The position numbers and the translations under genes were made by a program. The notes beneath the pieces are model-generated. The model did not search any database. It saw only the letters and a list, made by a program, of their open reading frames with translations, and was not told where the DNA came from. Of a DNA stretch of 64,000 nt, positions 15,327-25,124 are shown one piece after another. This DNA comes from Micromonospora siamensis (GTDB lineage: Bacteria > Actinomycetota > Actinomycetes > Mycobacteriales > Micromonosporaceae). The stretch spans positions 930,001-994,000 of the forward strand of contig NZ_LT607751.1 in assembly GCF_900090305.1 (NCBI RefSeq), given 5' to 3'. The number at the start of each line of letters is the position of its first letter. The stretch's first letter is position 1.

Positions 15327-15342
15327 TCGAACATGTGTACGA
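15327..15342. promoter_or_regulatory. LexA-like SOS box over the FAD-oxidoreductase promoter
   Basis: TCGAACATGTGTACGA matches the actinobacterial/Gram-positive LexA consensus TCGAACnnnnGTTCGA with one mismatch. The candidate -10 TACGAT (15338-15343) overlaps its right half and ends 7 nt before ATG 15351. A repressor bound here would occlude the promoter. Confidence 0.6.
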
Positions 15343-15350
15343 TAGCCGGC

Positions 15351-16730
15351 ATGGCGGCAGCGAGTTCGACCGGCGCGACGGAGATCACCCGCAAGCTGAC
15401 CGGGATCTGTGGCCCGCCGTTCGCCCGGTTCGCCGGGGCCGCCGACGAGGTGGCCGGTCGCTCCGCCCGCTGGGTGGCGGTGCCGGGTGGGCCCGAGGCC
15501 GCGGCCGAGGTGCTGCGGCTGGCCGCCCGGCACGACCTGACCGTGGTGCCCCGGGGCGCGGGCACGAAGATCGACTGGGGTGCCGCGCCGGCGCGGGTGG
15601 ACATCCTGCTCGACACCGGCCGGCTCGCCGGGATCGGTCACCAGGCCACCGGATCGCCGGTGGCCGAGGTCGGCGCCGGTACGCCGCTGCGCGCGGTGCA
15701 GGCCACCCTGGAGCGGACCGGCCGGCGGCTCCCGCTCGACCCGCCGTCCCCGGGGGCCACCCTCGGTGGGGTGCTCGCGGCGGACGAGGCCGGCCCGTTG
15801 CGGCTGCGGCACGGCACCGCGTGTGAGCAGCTGGTCGGGTTGCGCTGGTTGCGGGCCGACGGTGAGCTGCTCAGCGCCGGGATCGGCGCGGCCGACCGGG
15901 CCACGACCAATCCGCCGGTGGGGCTGGACCTGGGCCGGCTGCTCTGCGGGTCGCAGGGTGGGTTGGGTGTGCTGGTCTCGGCCACGCTGCGCGCCCAGGC
16001 GTTGCCGGCCAGCCGGGTGTGGATCTCCCGGCCGGTGTGGACGCCGCTGGAGGTGCATGACCTGATCCGGGCCGTGCTCGCCGCCCGCCTCGACCCGGCC
16101 GCGATCGAGCTGGACCTCCCGGCGGCCGGCTCCCGGGCCCGGCGGCCGATCAGCCCGGCCCGCGCCGCGGCGCTGGCCAACCACCCCTCGATGGCCGGCC
16201 GGCGGCTCGATCCGACCGCCTCCCGGGACGGCGCCGGCACACTCGCCGTGCTCCTGGAGGGTGGCCCGGCCGAGGTGACCGAGCGCGCCGACCGGTTGGT
16301 GGCGTTGGTGGCCGGCGACGCCACCGTGGACCATTCCCCGCCGGAGTGGTGGCGGCGCTACCCGTTCGCCCCGGGCGACACCGCGCTGCGGGTGGAGGTG
16401 CCGATCAGTGACCTGCACGCCGCCGTGTACGCGCTCCGCGACGCCGCCGGCACCCCCGTCCCGGTCCGCGGCTCCGCCGGCCTGGGCGTGGTGCACGCCG
16501 CGCTGCCCGGCGCGCTGCCCGCCGAGCGGGTGGCCTCGATCCTCGCCGCCGTCCGGGGCGTGCTGCTGGCCCGGCGGGGCCGCTGCGTGGTGCTCTCCGC
16601 GCCGCCGGCGGTCCGGCAGGCCGTCGACGTCTGGGGCGAGCCGGCGGTGATCCCCCGGCTGCGCGCGGCCAAGGAGCACCTCGACCCGCACCGGCGACTC
16701 GCCCCGGGTCGCCTCCCCGGCGGCCTGTAG
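15351..16730 (+). CDS. FAD-binding oxidoreductase, GlcE/VAO-type
   Basis: 459 aa with a PCMH-type FAD domain: VPRGAGTKIDWG, GIGHQATGSPVAEVGAGTPLRAVQ, PSPGATLGGVLAADEAGPLRLRHGT and CGSQGGLGVLVSATLR, most like glycolate oxidase subunit GlcE. The C-terminal half is divergent and ends in HLDPHRRLAPGRLPGG, as in FAD-linked dehydrogenases. It stands alone without the GlcD or GlcF partners, so the substrate is open. ATG 15351 is preferred over an in-frame ATG at 15333 because TACGAT (15338-15343) suits a leaderless start at 15351. The overlapping LexA-like box suggests DNA-damage control, unexpected for this family. Confidence 0.83.
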   Translation: MAAASSTGATEITRKLTGICGPPFARFAGAADEVAGRSARWVAVPGGPEAAAEVLRLAARHDLTVVPRGAGTKIDWGAAPARVDILLDTGRLAGIGHQATGSPVAEVGAGTPLRAVQATLERTGRRLPLDPPSPGATLGGVLAADEAGPLRLRHGTACEQLVGLRWLRADGELLSAGIGAADRATTNPPVGLDLGRLLCGSQGGLGVLVSATLRAQALPASRVWISRPVWTPLEVHDLIRAVLAARLDPAAIELDLPAAGSRARRPISPARAAALANHPSMAGRRLDPTASRDGAGTLAVLLEGGPAEVTERADRLVALVAGDATVDHSPPEWWRRYPFAPGDTALRVEVPISDLHAAVYALRDAAGTPVPVRGSAGLGVVHAALPGALPAERVASILAAVRGVLLARRGRCVVLSAPPAVRQAVDVWGEPAVIPRLRAAKEHLDPHRRLAPGRLPGGL

Positions 16731-16746
16731 TCGGCGTCGCCTCCCT

Positions 16747-16869
16747 GCCGCCCGCCCGCCCGCCGCCCGCCGTCCGCCGTCCGCCGTCCGCCGTCCGCCG
16801 TCCGCCGCCCGCCGTCCGCCGTCCGTCCGTCGCCGCCCGCCGCCCGTCCGCCGGTCGGCGGGCGGGCGG
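16747..16869. repeat. CCGCCGT-type low-complexity repeat
   Basis: Just after the FAD-oxidoreductase stop the sequence is almost entirely CCG/CCC/CGT units, with at least five consecutive CCGCCGT heptamers near 16770-16805 and degenerate copies on both sides. The 3-prime end (CCGCC then GGCGG) can fold into a hairpin. No gene is seen here. It may serve as a terminator region or be a slippage-prone tract. Confidence 0.75.
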
Positions 16870-16884
16870 ATGGCGTTTGGAGCC

Positions 16885-17047
16885 CCTACAGACTTGAGAG
16901 CACAGACGACTCAACGTGATCCCGGCGGCTCGAACCGACGGGCGGTGCGAGCCCGGTCGGTAGGCATCGATGCGAGTAAGAGCAGAGGGCGGGCGGACGT
17001 CCCTGGCGCGCTTCCCGGTGAGTCGTTGACGCTCTCAAGTCTGTAGG
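16885..17047. repeat. Inverted-repeat-bounded intergenic element, copy 1 (163 bp)
   Basis: The ends, 16885-16913 and 17019-17047, are imperfect 29-bp inverted repeats; both contain CTACAGACTTGAGAGC and ACGACTCA (on opposite strands). The interior of about 105 bp has no gene. The same termini bound 25125-25572. Both copies lie between convergent genes. It could be a small mobile repeat (MITE-like) or a structured 3-prime-end element. Confidence 0.7.
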
Positions 17048-17111
17048 CGGTCAGGCACGCACCTCCGGGCCGCCAGCCGTCTCAGCCCGGCGGGCCGGTC
17101 ACCCACGTCAG

Positions 17112-17157
17112 CCAGGTGGGTCGGTCACCCACCGGGCTGCCAGGTGGGTCGGTCACC
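17112..17157. repeat. Two 18-bp direct repeats
   Basis: CCAGGTGGGTCGGTCACC occurs at 17112-17129 and 17140-17157 (28-bp period). CTCAGCCCGGCGGG flanks them at 17081-17094 and 17161-17174. Each copy can also form a small stem (GGTGGGT/ACCCACC in the first). No gene is seen in 17048-17188. Confidence 0.65.
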
Positions 17158-17188
17158 TACCTCAGCCCGGCGGGGCCGGAGCAAGCGG

Positions 17189-17620
17189 TCAGTCCGCCAG
17201 CCAGCGGTTCACCGGCTCCAGCAGCGGGCTGAGCCGCAGCGCGGTGAGCGTCACGGTCGCGAAGAGGGCGGCCAGCAGAAGGGACCGTCGGCCGGCCGTC
17301 AGCCGCTCCCAGTGCCTGGCCAGCACGACGACCGTCCAGGTCGCGACCACCGGCCCGAGGAACGCGGCGAAGAGATAGACCAGCAGCACCACCAGACAGA
17401 GCCAGCCGATCGGGTTGGCCCAGGTGATGCCGAACGGAACCACGTCCTTCGGGTCGTAGCCACCGGCGGCCAGCTCGTCGGGGCCGACCCCCTCGCCGGC
17501 CATCCGGGCGACCCACGCGCCGAGGATCAGCGCGAACACGGCGACGAGCAGGAGGTTCGCGGCGGTGACGAGGCGGAGCCGGGGGGCGGCCGGCGTCGCG
17601 GCGGCGCTGTCGCTCGACAT
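17189..17620 (-). CDS. Three-helix membrane protein, unknown function
   Basis: 143 aa with three hydrophobic segments (about 17-40, 70-95 and 115-130) and a loop containing GYDPKDVVPFGITWANPIGW. I do not recognise a family. ATG 17620 has TAGCGT (minus strand, 17627-17632) ending 6 nt upstream, consistent with a leaderless transcript. It is in the same orientation as, and 46 nt downstream of, the PP2C gene at 17667, so it may also be read from that promoter. Confidence 0.72.
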   Translation of the reverse strand: MSSDSAAATPAAPRLRLVTAANLLLVAVFALILGAWVARMAGEGVGPDELAAGGYDPKDVVPFGITWANPIGWLCLVVLLVYLFAAFLGPVVATWTVVVLARHWERLTAGRRSLLLAALFATVTLTALRLSPLLEPVNRWLAD

Positions 17621-17666
17621 ACCGGCACGCTAGCGAGTCGAGGGGCGCCGCGCTGCCCCGCGCGGC

Positions 17667-19730
17667 TCAGAGCGCGTCGTTGCGGAGCACCAGTACGGCG
17701 ATGTCGTCCCGGGGCGCCTCCACCGAGAAGTTGATCGCGGTGGCCCGGAGGCGGGCGGCCACCACGTCGGCCGAGTACCCGGCCAGCGGGGCGGCGGCGT
17801 CGCGCAGCCGTTCGGTGCCGAAGAGTTCCCGGCCGCGACGCCGCTCGGTCACGCCGTCGGTGTAGAAGATGAGCGAGTCCCCCGGGTCGAGCGGGATCTC
17901 GGCGGTCGGCGTGGTGATCGAGTCGAGCAGGCCGAGGGCGGTGCCACCGGTGCCGGTGAACGACGCTCCGCCCCCGCCGCGCAGCAGCACCGGCCGGTCG
18001 TGGCCAGCGAGGTGCAGGGAGACGTCGAGCTGGTTGCCGTCCCCGGGGCCGACCGCCGCCAGCGCGAGCGTGCAGTAGCGCCCGCCACCCCGTTCGACGA
18101 GCGTCTCGTTGAGCCGGTTGAGCACCTCCGGCAGTGGCTTGCCGTCCCCGGCGAGCACCCGGATCACGTCCCGGACCAGCCCGGTGACGGCCGCCGCCTG
18201 CACCCCCTTGCCGGAGACGTCGCCGATCACCATCAGCCAGCGCCCGTCCGGCATCGGCAGCACGTCGTAGAAGTCGCCGCCCACCTCCGCGTCGTCGCCG
18301 GTCGGGACGTACTCGGCGGCGAAGCCGATGCCCTCGATCACCGGCAGCACCGGGGGCAGCAGGGACTGCTGGAGGGTCTGCGCCACCCGCCGCCGTTCGG
18401 CGTGGATCCGGGCGTTCTCGATCGCCAGGGCGGCCCGGCGGGCCACGTCCTCCAGCACGGAGACCTCGTCCGGGTCGTGCCGGTGCCGTTGGTGCCGACC
18501 CACCGCCAGGGTGCCGAGGCGCTGGCCACGGGCGATCAGCGGCACCGCGAAGCCCTCCATCGGGGCACCCAACGGCACCTGGGCGGCGCTGCGCGAGGCT
18601 TCCCGGAGCCGCGCGTGCACCGAGTCGGGGCCGGTGGCCAGGAGCGTCTTGTGCAGCTGGGGCAGCACCGACTCGTCGGCGTGGGTGGCGGCGGCGAGCT
18701 TCAACCGCCCCCACTCGTCGGTGGTGTGCACCGCGCACCACTGACCGAGCCGGGGCACCACCAGCTGCGGGATCAACGCCATGGTCAGTTCGACGTCCAG
18801 CGACTGGGCGAGCAGCTCGCTCGCCTCGGCCAGGAAGGTCAGCCACGCCTGCCGCCGGGTGTCCGTCCGGCGCAGCCGGTCGTTCTCCAGGTGCAGGGAG
18901 AGCCGCTCCGCGGCCAGCACCGCCAGCGGCCGGGCGTACGCGCTGGGCGCCGCGTCCAGCTCCAGCTCCCCGGCGTACGGGCGGTGCACGGCGAGCGGCA
19001 CCCGGAGCAGCTCGTTGTCGGGGCGGGGTTGCCGGCCGTACCGGGCGAGCACCTGGGGGCCCGGACCGTCGCCCCGGTCCAGCCGGACCACCCCGCCGGC
19101 CGCGCCCACCATCTCGGCGACCCGGGTGAGCAGGTCGGTGGCGAACTCGGGCAGCGGGTCGTCCGCGTACGGGTCGGGGGTGGTCTGCATCAGCTCGCTC
19201 ATCGCGGCGGCGCTGGGCATCGAGCTCTCCACCTGCCCGCCGTTCCCGCTGGCGGCCGGGAGATGCCCGACCGGCCCGTCCGGGTCGGCGTCGTGCCGGT
19301 CGAGCCGGAACCACACCCCCTTGCCGCTGGGCTGGTACGTGGTGCCCCAGCGGCTGGCGAAGTGGTCGACCAGGAGCAGTCCGCGCCCCCGCTCGGCCAC
19401 CTCGCCGATCTCGGAGGAGTCGTTGCGTACGCCGACGACCAGCTCGTCCGCGGGCCCGCCGGCGAAGTCGGTGACCGTGACGGTCAACCCGACCGTGTCC
19501 GCGAGGACCTCGATGTCCAGTTCGGTCTGCGCGTGTTCGACGGCGTTGGTGGAGAGTTCGGTGGTGAGCAGCAGGGCCTCGTTGAGCAGTTCCTCCAGCT
19601 CGGCCTCGGCGAGCACGGAGCGGACCAGCGCGCGCGCCGCCGCTGGCGTACGCCGGTCTGCGGGGAGGCGGACGCGCCGCACGTGCTCCTGCGGGCCGTC
19701 GCTCGTCGCGGGCCCCGTCTCCGCTGACAC
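17667..19730 (-). CDS. ATPase-GAF-PP2C serine phosphatase (SpoIIE/RsbU type)
   Basis: 687 aa. An RsbW-like GHKL ATPase (about 25-150; N box TTELSTNAVEHA with Asn62) is followed by a linker, a GAF domain (about 300-450) and a PP2C phosphatase (about 465-685) with AEVGGDFYDV, GDVSGKG, YTDGVTER and RDDIAVLVL. This layout is common in actinomycetes and implies that one protein can both bind or phosphorylate and dephosphorylate STAS antagonists. GTG 19730 is chosen for the GGAGG 8 nt upstream. It is divergent from the multi-HAMP kinase at 19934. The STAS genes at 2034 and 29609 are possible partners; none is adjacent. Confidence 0.9.
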   Translation of the reverse strand: MSAETGPATSDGPQEHVRRVRLPADRRTPAAARALVRSVLAEAELEELLNEALLLTTELSTNAVEHAQTELDIEVLADTVGLTVTVTDFAGGPADELVVGVRNDSSEIGEVAERGRGLLLVDHFASRWGTTYQPSGKGVWFRLDRHDADPDGPVGHLPAASGNGGQVESSMPSAAAMSELMQTTPDPYADDPLPEFATDLLTRVAEMVGAAGGVVRLDRGDGPGPQVLARYGRQPRPDNELLRVPLAVHRPYAGELELDAAPSAYARPLAVLAAERLSLHLENDRLRRTDTRRQAWLTFLAEASELLAQSLDVELTMALIPQLVVPRLGQWCAVHTTDEWGRLKLAAATHADESVLPQLHKTLLATGPDSVHARLREASRSAAQVPLGAPMEGFAVPLIARGQRLGTLAVGRHQRHRHDPDEVSVLEDVARRAALAIENARIHAERRRVAQTLQQSLLPPVLPVIEGIGFAAEYVPTGDDAEVGGDFYDVLPMPDGRWLMVIGDVSGKGVQAAAVTGLVRDVIRVLAGDGKPLPEVLNRLNETLVERGGGRYCTLALAAVGPGDGNQLDVSLHLAGHDRPVLLRGGGGASFTGTGGTALGLLDSITTPTAEIPLDPGDSLIFYTDGVTERRRGRELFGTERLRDAAAPLAGYSADVVAARLRATAINFSVEAPRDDIAVLVLRNDAL

Positions 19731-19933
19731 CCCGACATCCTCCACCGTTCGGCCCCGGGTGCCAACCCGGCCGGGGCGTCGCGCGGCACCGGAGTGTGCC
19801 GCCGAGCTGGGCGGACGGCGACGCGCCGGGCGCGGCGGCGGCCGGGCGGCGCGGCCTCGACGGGGGCGCGGGCACAATGATGGGATGGCCGGCAGGTCGC
19901 CACGAGCCGGAGGCCCCCGAGCTGAGTGAGGGA

Positions 19934-22900
19934 ATGATGACGACGGCTGAAAACCCGGTTGCCGCGGATTCGTCCGCTCCCGACCACGAGGCGATGCTCG
20001 CGGAGTTGGCGCAGGCCCTGCGCCGGGTGCGTGGCGGCGACCTGAAGGTCCGGTTGCCGCGGCGGGCCGGTGCGGCCGGCGAGGTGGCCGACGCCTTCAA
20101 CGACGTGGTGGCGCTCCAGGAGCGGCAGCACCTGGACCTGCGCCGGATCAGCCGGATCGTGGGCCGGGACGGCCGGCTCACCGAGCGGCTCGACGAGGAG
20201 GGCCTGGAGGGCTCGTGGGCGGAGGGTCAGCGGGCGATCAACTCGCTGATCGACGACCTGGGCCGCCCGACCACGGAGATCGCCCGGGTGATCGTGGCGG
20301 TGGCTGACGGGGACCTGTCGCAGCACATGGCCCTGGAGATCGACGGCCGCCCGCTGCGGGGCGAGTACCTGCGTATCGGCCGCACAGTGAACACCATGGT
20401 CGGCCAGCTGTCGTCGTTCTCCAACGAGGTGACCCGGGTGGCCCGCGAGGTGGGCACCGAGGGCAAGCTGGGCGGTCAGGCGGACGTCCGGGGAGTCGCC
20501 GGCACCTGGAAGGACCTCACCGACTCGGTGAACACCATGGCCTCGAACCTGACCGGCCAGGTGCGCTCGATCTCCCAGGTGGCGACGGCGGTCGCCCGGG
20601 GTGACCTGTCGCAGAAGATCACCGTCGGGGCGCGGGGCGAGGTCGCCGAGCTGGCGCACACGATGAACTCCCTCACCGACACCCTGCGGCTCTTCGCCGA
20701 GCAGGTGACCCGGGTGGCCCGCGAGGTCGGCACCGAGGGGAAGCTCGGTGGCCAGGCGGAGGTGCCGAACGTCGCCGGCACGTGGAAGGACCTGACCGAC
20801 AGCGTCAACTCGATGGCGTCGAACCTGACCGCCCAGGTGCGGAACATCGCGCAGGTCTCCACCGCGGTGGCCCGGGGCGACCTGTCGCAGAAGATCACCG
20901 TGGCGGCGCAGGGCGAGATCCTGGAGCTCAAGGACACCGTCAACACGATGGTGGATCAGCTGTCGTCGTTCGCCGACGAGGTGACCCGGGTGGCCCGCGA
21001 GGTCGGCATCGAGGGCAAGCTCGGTGGCCAGGCCCAGGTGCGCGGCGTCTCCGGCACCTGGCGGGACCTGACGGAGAACGTCAACCAGCTCGCCGGCAAC
21101 CTGACCAGCCAGGTCCGCAACATCTCCCAGGTCTCCACCGCCGTGGCGAAGGGCGACCTGTCGCAGAAGATCACGGTGGACGCGCAGGGCGAGATCCTGG
21201 AGCTGAAGAACACCGTCAACACGATGGTGGACCAGTTGTCGTCGTTCGCCGACGAGGTGACCCGGGTGGCCCGCGAGGTGGGGACCGAGGGCAAGCTGGG
21301 TGGTCAGGCGCAGGTCAAGGGCGTCTCGGGTACGTGGCGGGACCTGACCGACAACGTGAACTCGATGGCGTCGAACCTGACCAGCCAGGTGCGGAACATC
21401 GCCTCGGTCACCACGGCGGTGGCGAAGGGTGACCTGTCGCAGAAGATCACCGTCGACGCCCGGGGCGAGATCCTGGAGCTGAAGTCGACGGTGAACACGA
21501 TGGTGGACCAGCTCAGTTCGTTCGCCGACGAGGTGACCCGGGTGGCCCGCGAGGTGGGTACCGAGGGCAAGCTCGGCGGCCAGGCCCAGGTGCGCGGCGT
21601 CGCCGGCACCTGGCGGGACCTGACCGACAACGTGAACTCGATGGCGTCGAACCTGACCGCCCAGGTGCGGAACATCGCCCAGGTCTCCACGGCCGTGGCG
21701 AAGGGTGACCTGTCGCAGAAGATCACCGTCGACGCGCAGGGCGAGATCCTGGAACTGAAGTCGACGGTGAACACGATGGTGGACCAGCTCAGTTCGTTCG
21801 CCGACGAGGTGACCCGGGTGGCCCGCGAGGTGGGTACCGAGGGCAAGCTCGGTGGTCAGGCGCAGGTCAAGGGCGTCTCGGGTACGTGGCGGGACCTGAC
21901 CGACAACGTGAACTCGATGGCGTCGAACCTGACCAGCCAGGTGCGGAACATCGCCTCGGTCACCACGGCGGTGGCCAAGGGCGACCTCGGCCAGAAGATC
22001 ACGGTGGACGCGCAGGGCGAGATCCTGGAGCTGAAGAACACCGTCAACACGATGGTCGACCAGCTCAGCTCGTTCGCCGACGAGGTGACCCGGGTGGCCC
22101 GCGAGGTCGGCATCGAGGGCAAGCTCGGCGGTCAGGCCCAGGTCAAGGGCGTGTCCGGGACCTGGCGGGACCTCACCGAGAACGTCAACCAGCTCGCCTC
22201 GACGCTCACCACGCAGCTGCGGGCGATCGCGCAGGTCTCCACCTCGGTGACCCGCGGCGACCTGACCCAGCGGATCGCCGTCAAGGCGCAGGGCGAGGTC
22301 GCCGAGCTGAAGGACAACATCAACCAGATGATCGTCACCCTGCGGGAGACGACGAAGAAGAACGCCGAGCAGGGCTGGCTGGACTCCAACCTGGCCCGCA
22401 TCGGCGGTCTGCTCCAGGGCCAGCGGGACCTGGGCGAGGTCTGCCGCATGATCATGATGGAGGTGACCCCGCTGGTGGACGCGCAGCTCGGCGCGTTCTT
22501 CCTGGCGGACAGCTCCGACGGCAGCGTACGACTGCGGCTGACCGCCTCCTACGGGTACGTGGCCCGCGGCCACGACGTCACCTTCGGCCCCGGGGAGGGG
22601 CTGGTCGGACAGGCGGCGCTGTCCCGCCGGACGATCCGGGTCAACGCGCAGCCCGACGGGCGGCTCGTGCTCCGCTCCGGGCTGGCCGAGACCCCGCCGG
22701 CCGATCTGGTGGTGCTGCCGGTGCTCTTCGAGGGCGAACTGCTCGGGGTGATCGAGTTCGCCGGGGTCGCCACCTTCTCCGACCTGCACCTGTCGTTCCT
22801 GGAGCGGCTGGTGCTCACCATCGGCCTGGCGGTCAACACCATCCAGGCCAACCGGCGTACGGAGGAGCTGCTGGCGCAGTCGCAGCGGCTCGCCCACGAA

Positions 22901-24307
22901 CTCCAGGAACAGTCGGCCGAGTTGCAGCGCACCAACGCCGAGCTGGAGGACAAGGCGCAGCTGCTCTCCGAGCAGAAGGCCAACATCGAGACCCAGAACC
23001 GGGAGATCGAGCTGGCCCGGCTGGGGCTGGAGGACAAGGCGCAGCAGCTCACCCGGGCGTCGGCGTACAAGTCGGAGTTCCTGGCCAACATGAGCCACGA
23101 GCTGCGTACGCCGCTGAACTCGCTGCTGCTGCTGGCCCGGCTGCTGGCCGAGAACTCGGAGCAGAACCTGAGCCGCAAGCAGATCGAGTTCGCCCGGACC
23201 ATCCACAGCGCCGGCTCGGACCTGCTCTCGCTGATCGACGACATCCTCGACCTGTCCAAGATCGAGGCGGGTCGGATGGACGTGGAGCCGACCGAGGTGC
23301 GGTTCGACGAGATCCGCAGCTACGTCGAGCAGGCGTTCGCCCCGCAGGCCGAGGAGAAGGGCCTGGACTTCCAGGTACGGGTGGCCAGCACGCTGCCGCC
23401 CGCGCTGGTCACCGACGCCCAGCGGTTGCAGCAGATCCTGCGCAACCTGCTCTCCAATGCGGTGAAGTTCACCGACAACGGGGCGGTCACCCTGCGGATC
23501 GGGCCGGCGCCCGAGCACGCGGTCTTCGATGTGCCGGCGCTGACCAACGCGCAGCAGGTGATCGCGTTCACCGTGATCGACACCGGCATCGGTGTGTCGG
23601 ACGACAAGCTTTCGCTGATCTTCGAGGCGTTCCAGCAGGCCGACGGCACCACCAGCCGCCGGTACGGCGGGACGGGGCTGGGGCTGTCCATCAGCCGCGA
23701 CCTGGCCCGGCTGCTCGGCGGTTCGATCACGGTCAGCTCGGCGCCCGGCCAGGGCTCGACGTTCACTCTCTTCGTACCCGATGTGCTGGCGCCGGACGCG
23801 GTGGTCGCGCCGGCGCCGCCGTCTCCGCAGCGGGCCGGCCTGCCCTCGTCGCTGCTGATGCCGCCGATGGAGCTGCTGCCCCAGCCGGCGACGGCGCCGG
23901 CCACCCGGCAGCTCGACGGCGCGACCGTGTTGATCGTGGACGACGACGTCCGGAACGTGTTCGCGCTGACCTCCGCGTTGGAACTGCACGGCATGACCGT
24001 GTTGTACTCGGACAACGGGGCGGACGGCGTCCGCCTGCTGGCCGAGCATCCGGAGGTGGACATCGTGCTGATGGACGCGATGATGCCCGACCAGGACGGC
24101 TACGAGACCACCCGGCAGATCCGGCGCAACCACCGCTTCGCCGACCTGCCGATCGTCTTCCTCACCGCGAAGGCGATGCCGGGTGACCGGGAGTCCGCGC
24201 TGGCGGCCGGTGGCAGCGACTACATCACCAAGCCGGTGGACCTGGACGAGCTGATCGAGCTGATGGCGTCCTGGATCAACGGCAGCCGAGGCGAGGAGCA
24301 TTCGTGA
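19934..24307 (+). CDS. Soluble multi-HAMP hybrid histidine kinase (fungal group III-like)
   Basis: 1457 aa without membrane helices. Residues about 15-830 hold eight or nine HAMP-type units, seven of them marked by [18 protein letters not shown] at an exact 92-aa (276-bp) period. Then follow a GAF domain (about 835-975), a long coiled coil, HisKA (SHELRTP, His about 1054), HATPase ([23 protein letters not shown]) and a C-terminal receiver (VLMDAMMPD, Asp about 1381; YITKPV). The HAMP chain resembles Nik1/Os-1 osmosensing kinases of fungi. ATG 19934 and ATG 19937 are both possible; GAGGG suits the second slightly better. It overlaps the downstream receiver gene by 4 bp. Confidence 0.93.
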   Translation: MMTTAENPVAADSSAPDHEAMLAELAQALRRVRGGDLKVRLPRRAGAAGEVADAFNDVVALQERQHLDLRRISRIVGRDGRLTERLDEEGLEGSWAEGQRAINSLIDDLGRPTTEIARVIVAVADGDLSQHMALEIDGRPLRGEYLRIGRTVNTMVGQLSSFSNEVTRVAREVGTEGKLGGQADVRGVAGTWKDLTDSVNTMASNLTGQVRSISQVATAVARGDLSQKITVGARGEVAELAHTMNSLTDTLRLFAEQVTRVAREVGTEGKLGGQAEVPNVAGTWKDLTDSVNSMASNLTAQVRNIAQVSTAVARGDLSQKITVAAQGEILELKDTVNTMVDQLSSFADEVTRVAREVGIEGKLGGQAQVRGVSGTWRDLTENVNQLAGNLTSQVRNISQVSTAVAKGDLSQKITVDAQGEILELKNTVNTMVDQLSSFADEVTRVAREVGTEGKLGGQAQVKGVSGTWRDLTDNVNSMASNLTSQVRNIASVTTAVAKGDLSQKITVDARGEILELKSTVNTMVDQLSSFADEVTRVAREVGTEGKLGGQAQVRGVAGTWRDLTDNVNSMASNLTAQVRNIAQVSTAVAKGDLSQKITVDAQGEILELKSTVNTMVDQLSSFADEVTRVAREVGTEGKLGGQAQVKGVSGTWRDLTDNVNSMASNLTSQVRNIASVTTAVAKGDLGQKITVDAQGEILELKNTVNTMVDQLSSFADEVTRVAREVGIEGKLGGQAQVKGVSGTWRDLTENVNQLASTLTTQLRAIAQVSTSVTRGDLTQRIAVKAQGEVAELKDNINQMIVTLRETTKKNAEQGWLDSNLARIGGLLQGQRDLGEVCRMIMMEVTPLVDAQLGAFFLADSSDGSVRLRLTASYGYVARGHDVTFGPGEGLVGQAALSRRTIRVNAQPDGRLVLRSGLAETPPADLVVLPVLFEGELLGVIEFAGVATFSDLHLSFLERLVLTIGLAVNTIQANRRTEELLAQSQRLAHELQEQSAELQRTNAELEDKAQLLSEQKANIETQNREIELARLGLEDKAQQLTRASAYKSEFLANMSHELRTPLNSLLLLARLLAENSEQNLSRKQIEFARTIHSAGSDLLSLIDDILDLSKIEAGRMDVEPTEVRFDEIRSYVEQAFAPQAEEKGLDFQVRVASTLPPALVTDAQRLQQILRNLLSNAVKFTDNGAVTLRIGPAPEHAVFDVPALTNAQQVIAFTVIDTGIGVSDDKLSLIFEAFQQADGTTSRRYGGTGLGLSISRDLARLLGGSITVSSAPGQGSTFTLFVPDVLAPDAVVAPAPPSPQRAGLPSSLLMPPMELLPQPATAPATRQLDGATVLIVDDDVRNVFALTSALELHGMTVLYSDNGADGVRLLAEHPEVDIVLMDAMMPDQDGYETTRQIRRNHRFADLPIVFLTAKAMPGDRESALAAGGSDYITKPVDLDELIELMASWINGSRGEEHS
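20426..22357 (+). repeat. Seven tandem 276-bp HAMP-coding repeats
   Basis: The marker encoding [10 protein letters not shown] begins at 20426, 20702, 20978, 21254, 21530, 21806 and 22082, exactly 276 bp apart each time. Copies differ mainly at third positions, but 21300-21422 and 21852-21974 are identical over more than 120 bp, pointing to recent duplication or gene conversion. Confidence 0.9.
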
Positions 24308-24858
24308 CGCAGACGGCGAAGGCGCTGCTGGTGGACGACCGCCGGGAGAACCTGATGGCCCTGGAGGCGATCCTCCAGGGACTCCAGGTGCAGTCGGTGG
24401 CCGTGGAGAGCGGCGAGGCGGCGCTGAAGCAGCTGCTGGTCGACGACTTCGCGGTGATCCTGCTGGACGCCCAGATGCCCGACATGGACGGCTTCGAGAC
24501 CGCCAGCCACATCAAGCGGCGGGAACGGACCCGGCACGTCCCGATCATCTTCCTCACCGCCGCCGACAAGGACGCCCAGCTGGCCCTGCGCGGGTACGCG
24601 GTGGGTGCGGTCGACTACCTCACCAAGCCGTTCGACCCGTGGGTGCTGCGGGCCAAGGTCTCGGTCTTCGTGGAGCTGTGGGTGAAGACCCGGCAGCTTG
24701 CCATGCAGTCGGACGTGGTGCGGGAGCGGGAGACCCAGTGGCGCAACCTGACCGACGCGGTGGACGAGGCTACGGCGCTGCTGCGGTCGGATTCCGCTGA
24801 CGGGGTCGAGCGGGCGGTCGAGTTGTTGGAGCAGGCTCGTTGGGGGGCTTCTTCCTAG
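24304..24858 (+). CDS. Stand-alone response regulator with helical tail
   Basis: 184 aa: an intact receiver (LLVDDRRENLMALEAIL, VILLDAQMPDMDGFE acceptor Asp, IIFLTA, YLTKPF) followed by a short helical, charged C-terminus with no DNA-binding domain. GTG 24304 overlaps the kinase stop (GTGA), so the two are translationally coupled. It probably takes phosphate from the multi-HAMP kinase and works by protein contact. The tail, beginning VFVELWVKTRQLAMQSDVVRERE, resembles a truncated kinase linker, so it may dock on another kinase. Confidence 0.9.
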   Translation: MTQTAKALLVDDRRENLMALEAILQGLQVQSVAVESGEAALKQLLVDDFAVILLDAQMPDMDGFETASHIKRRERTRHVPIIFLTAADKDAQLALRGYAVGAVDYLTKPFDPWVLRAKVSVFVELWVKTRQLAMQSDVVRERETQWRNLTDAVDEATALLRSDSADGVERAVELLEQARWGASS

Positions 24859-24875
24859 GTTTCGTCGGTAGGTGG

Positions 24876-24943
24876 GTGGGGCCGACCGTGCCCGGCTCCG
24901 GGCGGTCAGGCTTGATCCCTCCGCCGGGCACGGTCGGCCCCAC
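24876..24943. terminator. Strong 20-bp-stem hairpin ending the kinase operon
   Basis: GTGGGGCCGACCGTGCCCGG (24876-24895) is perfectly complementary to 24924-24943, with a 28-nt loop. It begins 17 nt after the receiver-gene stop. No U-tract follows; it could work in both directions. Confidence 0.65.
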
Positions 24944-25124
24944 CTCGTCGTGGGCCTGGTGATCCCGCCCCTGCCGGATGTGTGGTGGCTTGGCGGCGGG
25001 CCTGGTGTCGCGGGCCCTGCCGGATGGCTGCTCCTTCCCGGTGGCTGTTGGTCTGACGGCGCGGACGAGTTGCCGGGGCCTGGCGGGATGCGGCTGCGGG
25101 TCGGGGCGATGCCGCCTCTGTTGG

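Noticed and set aside
15006..15350. Longer N-terminus for the FAD oxidoreductase
   Set aside because: The extension overlaps the divergent oligopeptidase gene and the LexA-like box and shows no domain.
12983..15826. 947-codon plus-strand frame antisense to oligopeptidase B
   Set aside because: Low-complexity Gly/Val/Arg composition with no domain; oligopeptidase B on the minus strand has its complete catalytic triad.
19484..24301. A 1605-codon open frame on the minus strand opposite the multi-HAMP kinase
   Set aside because: It mirrors the 276-bp repeats of the kinase, is extremely His/Arg/Leu-rich with no family motif, and arises because third-position GC on one strand suppresses stops on the other.
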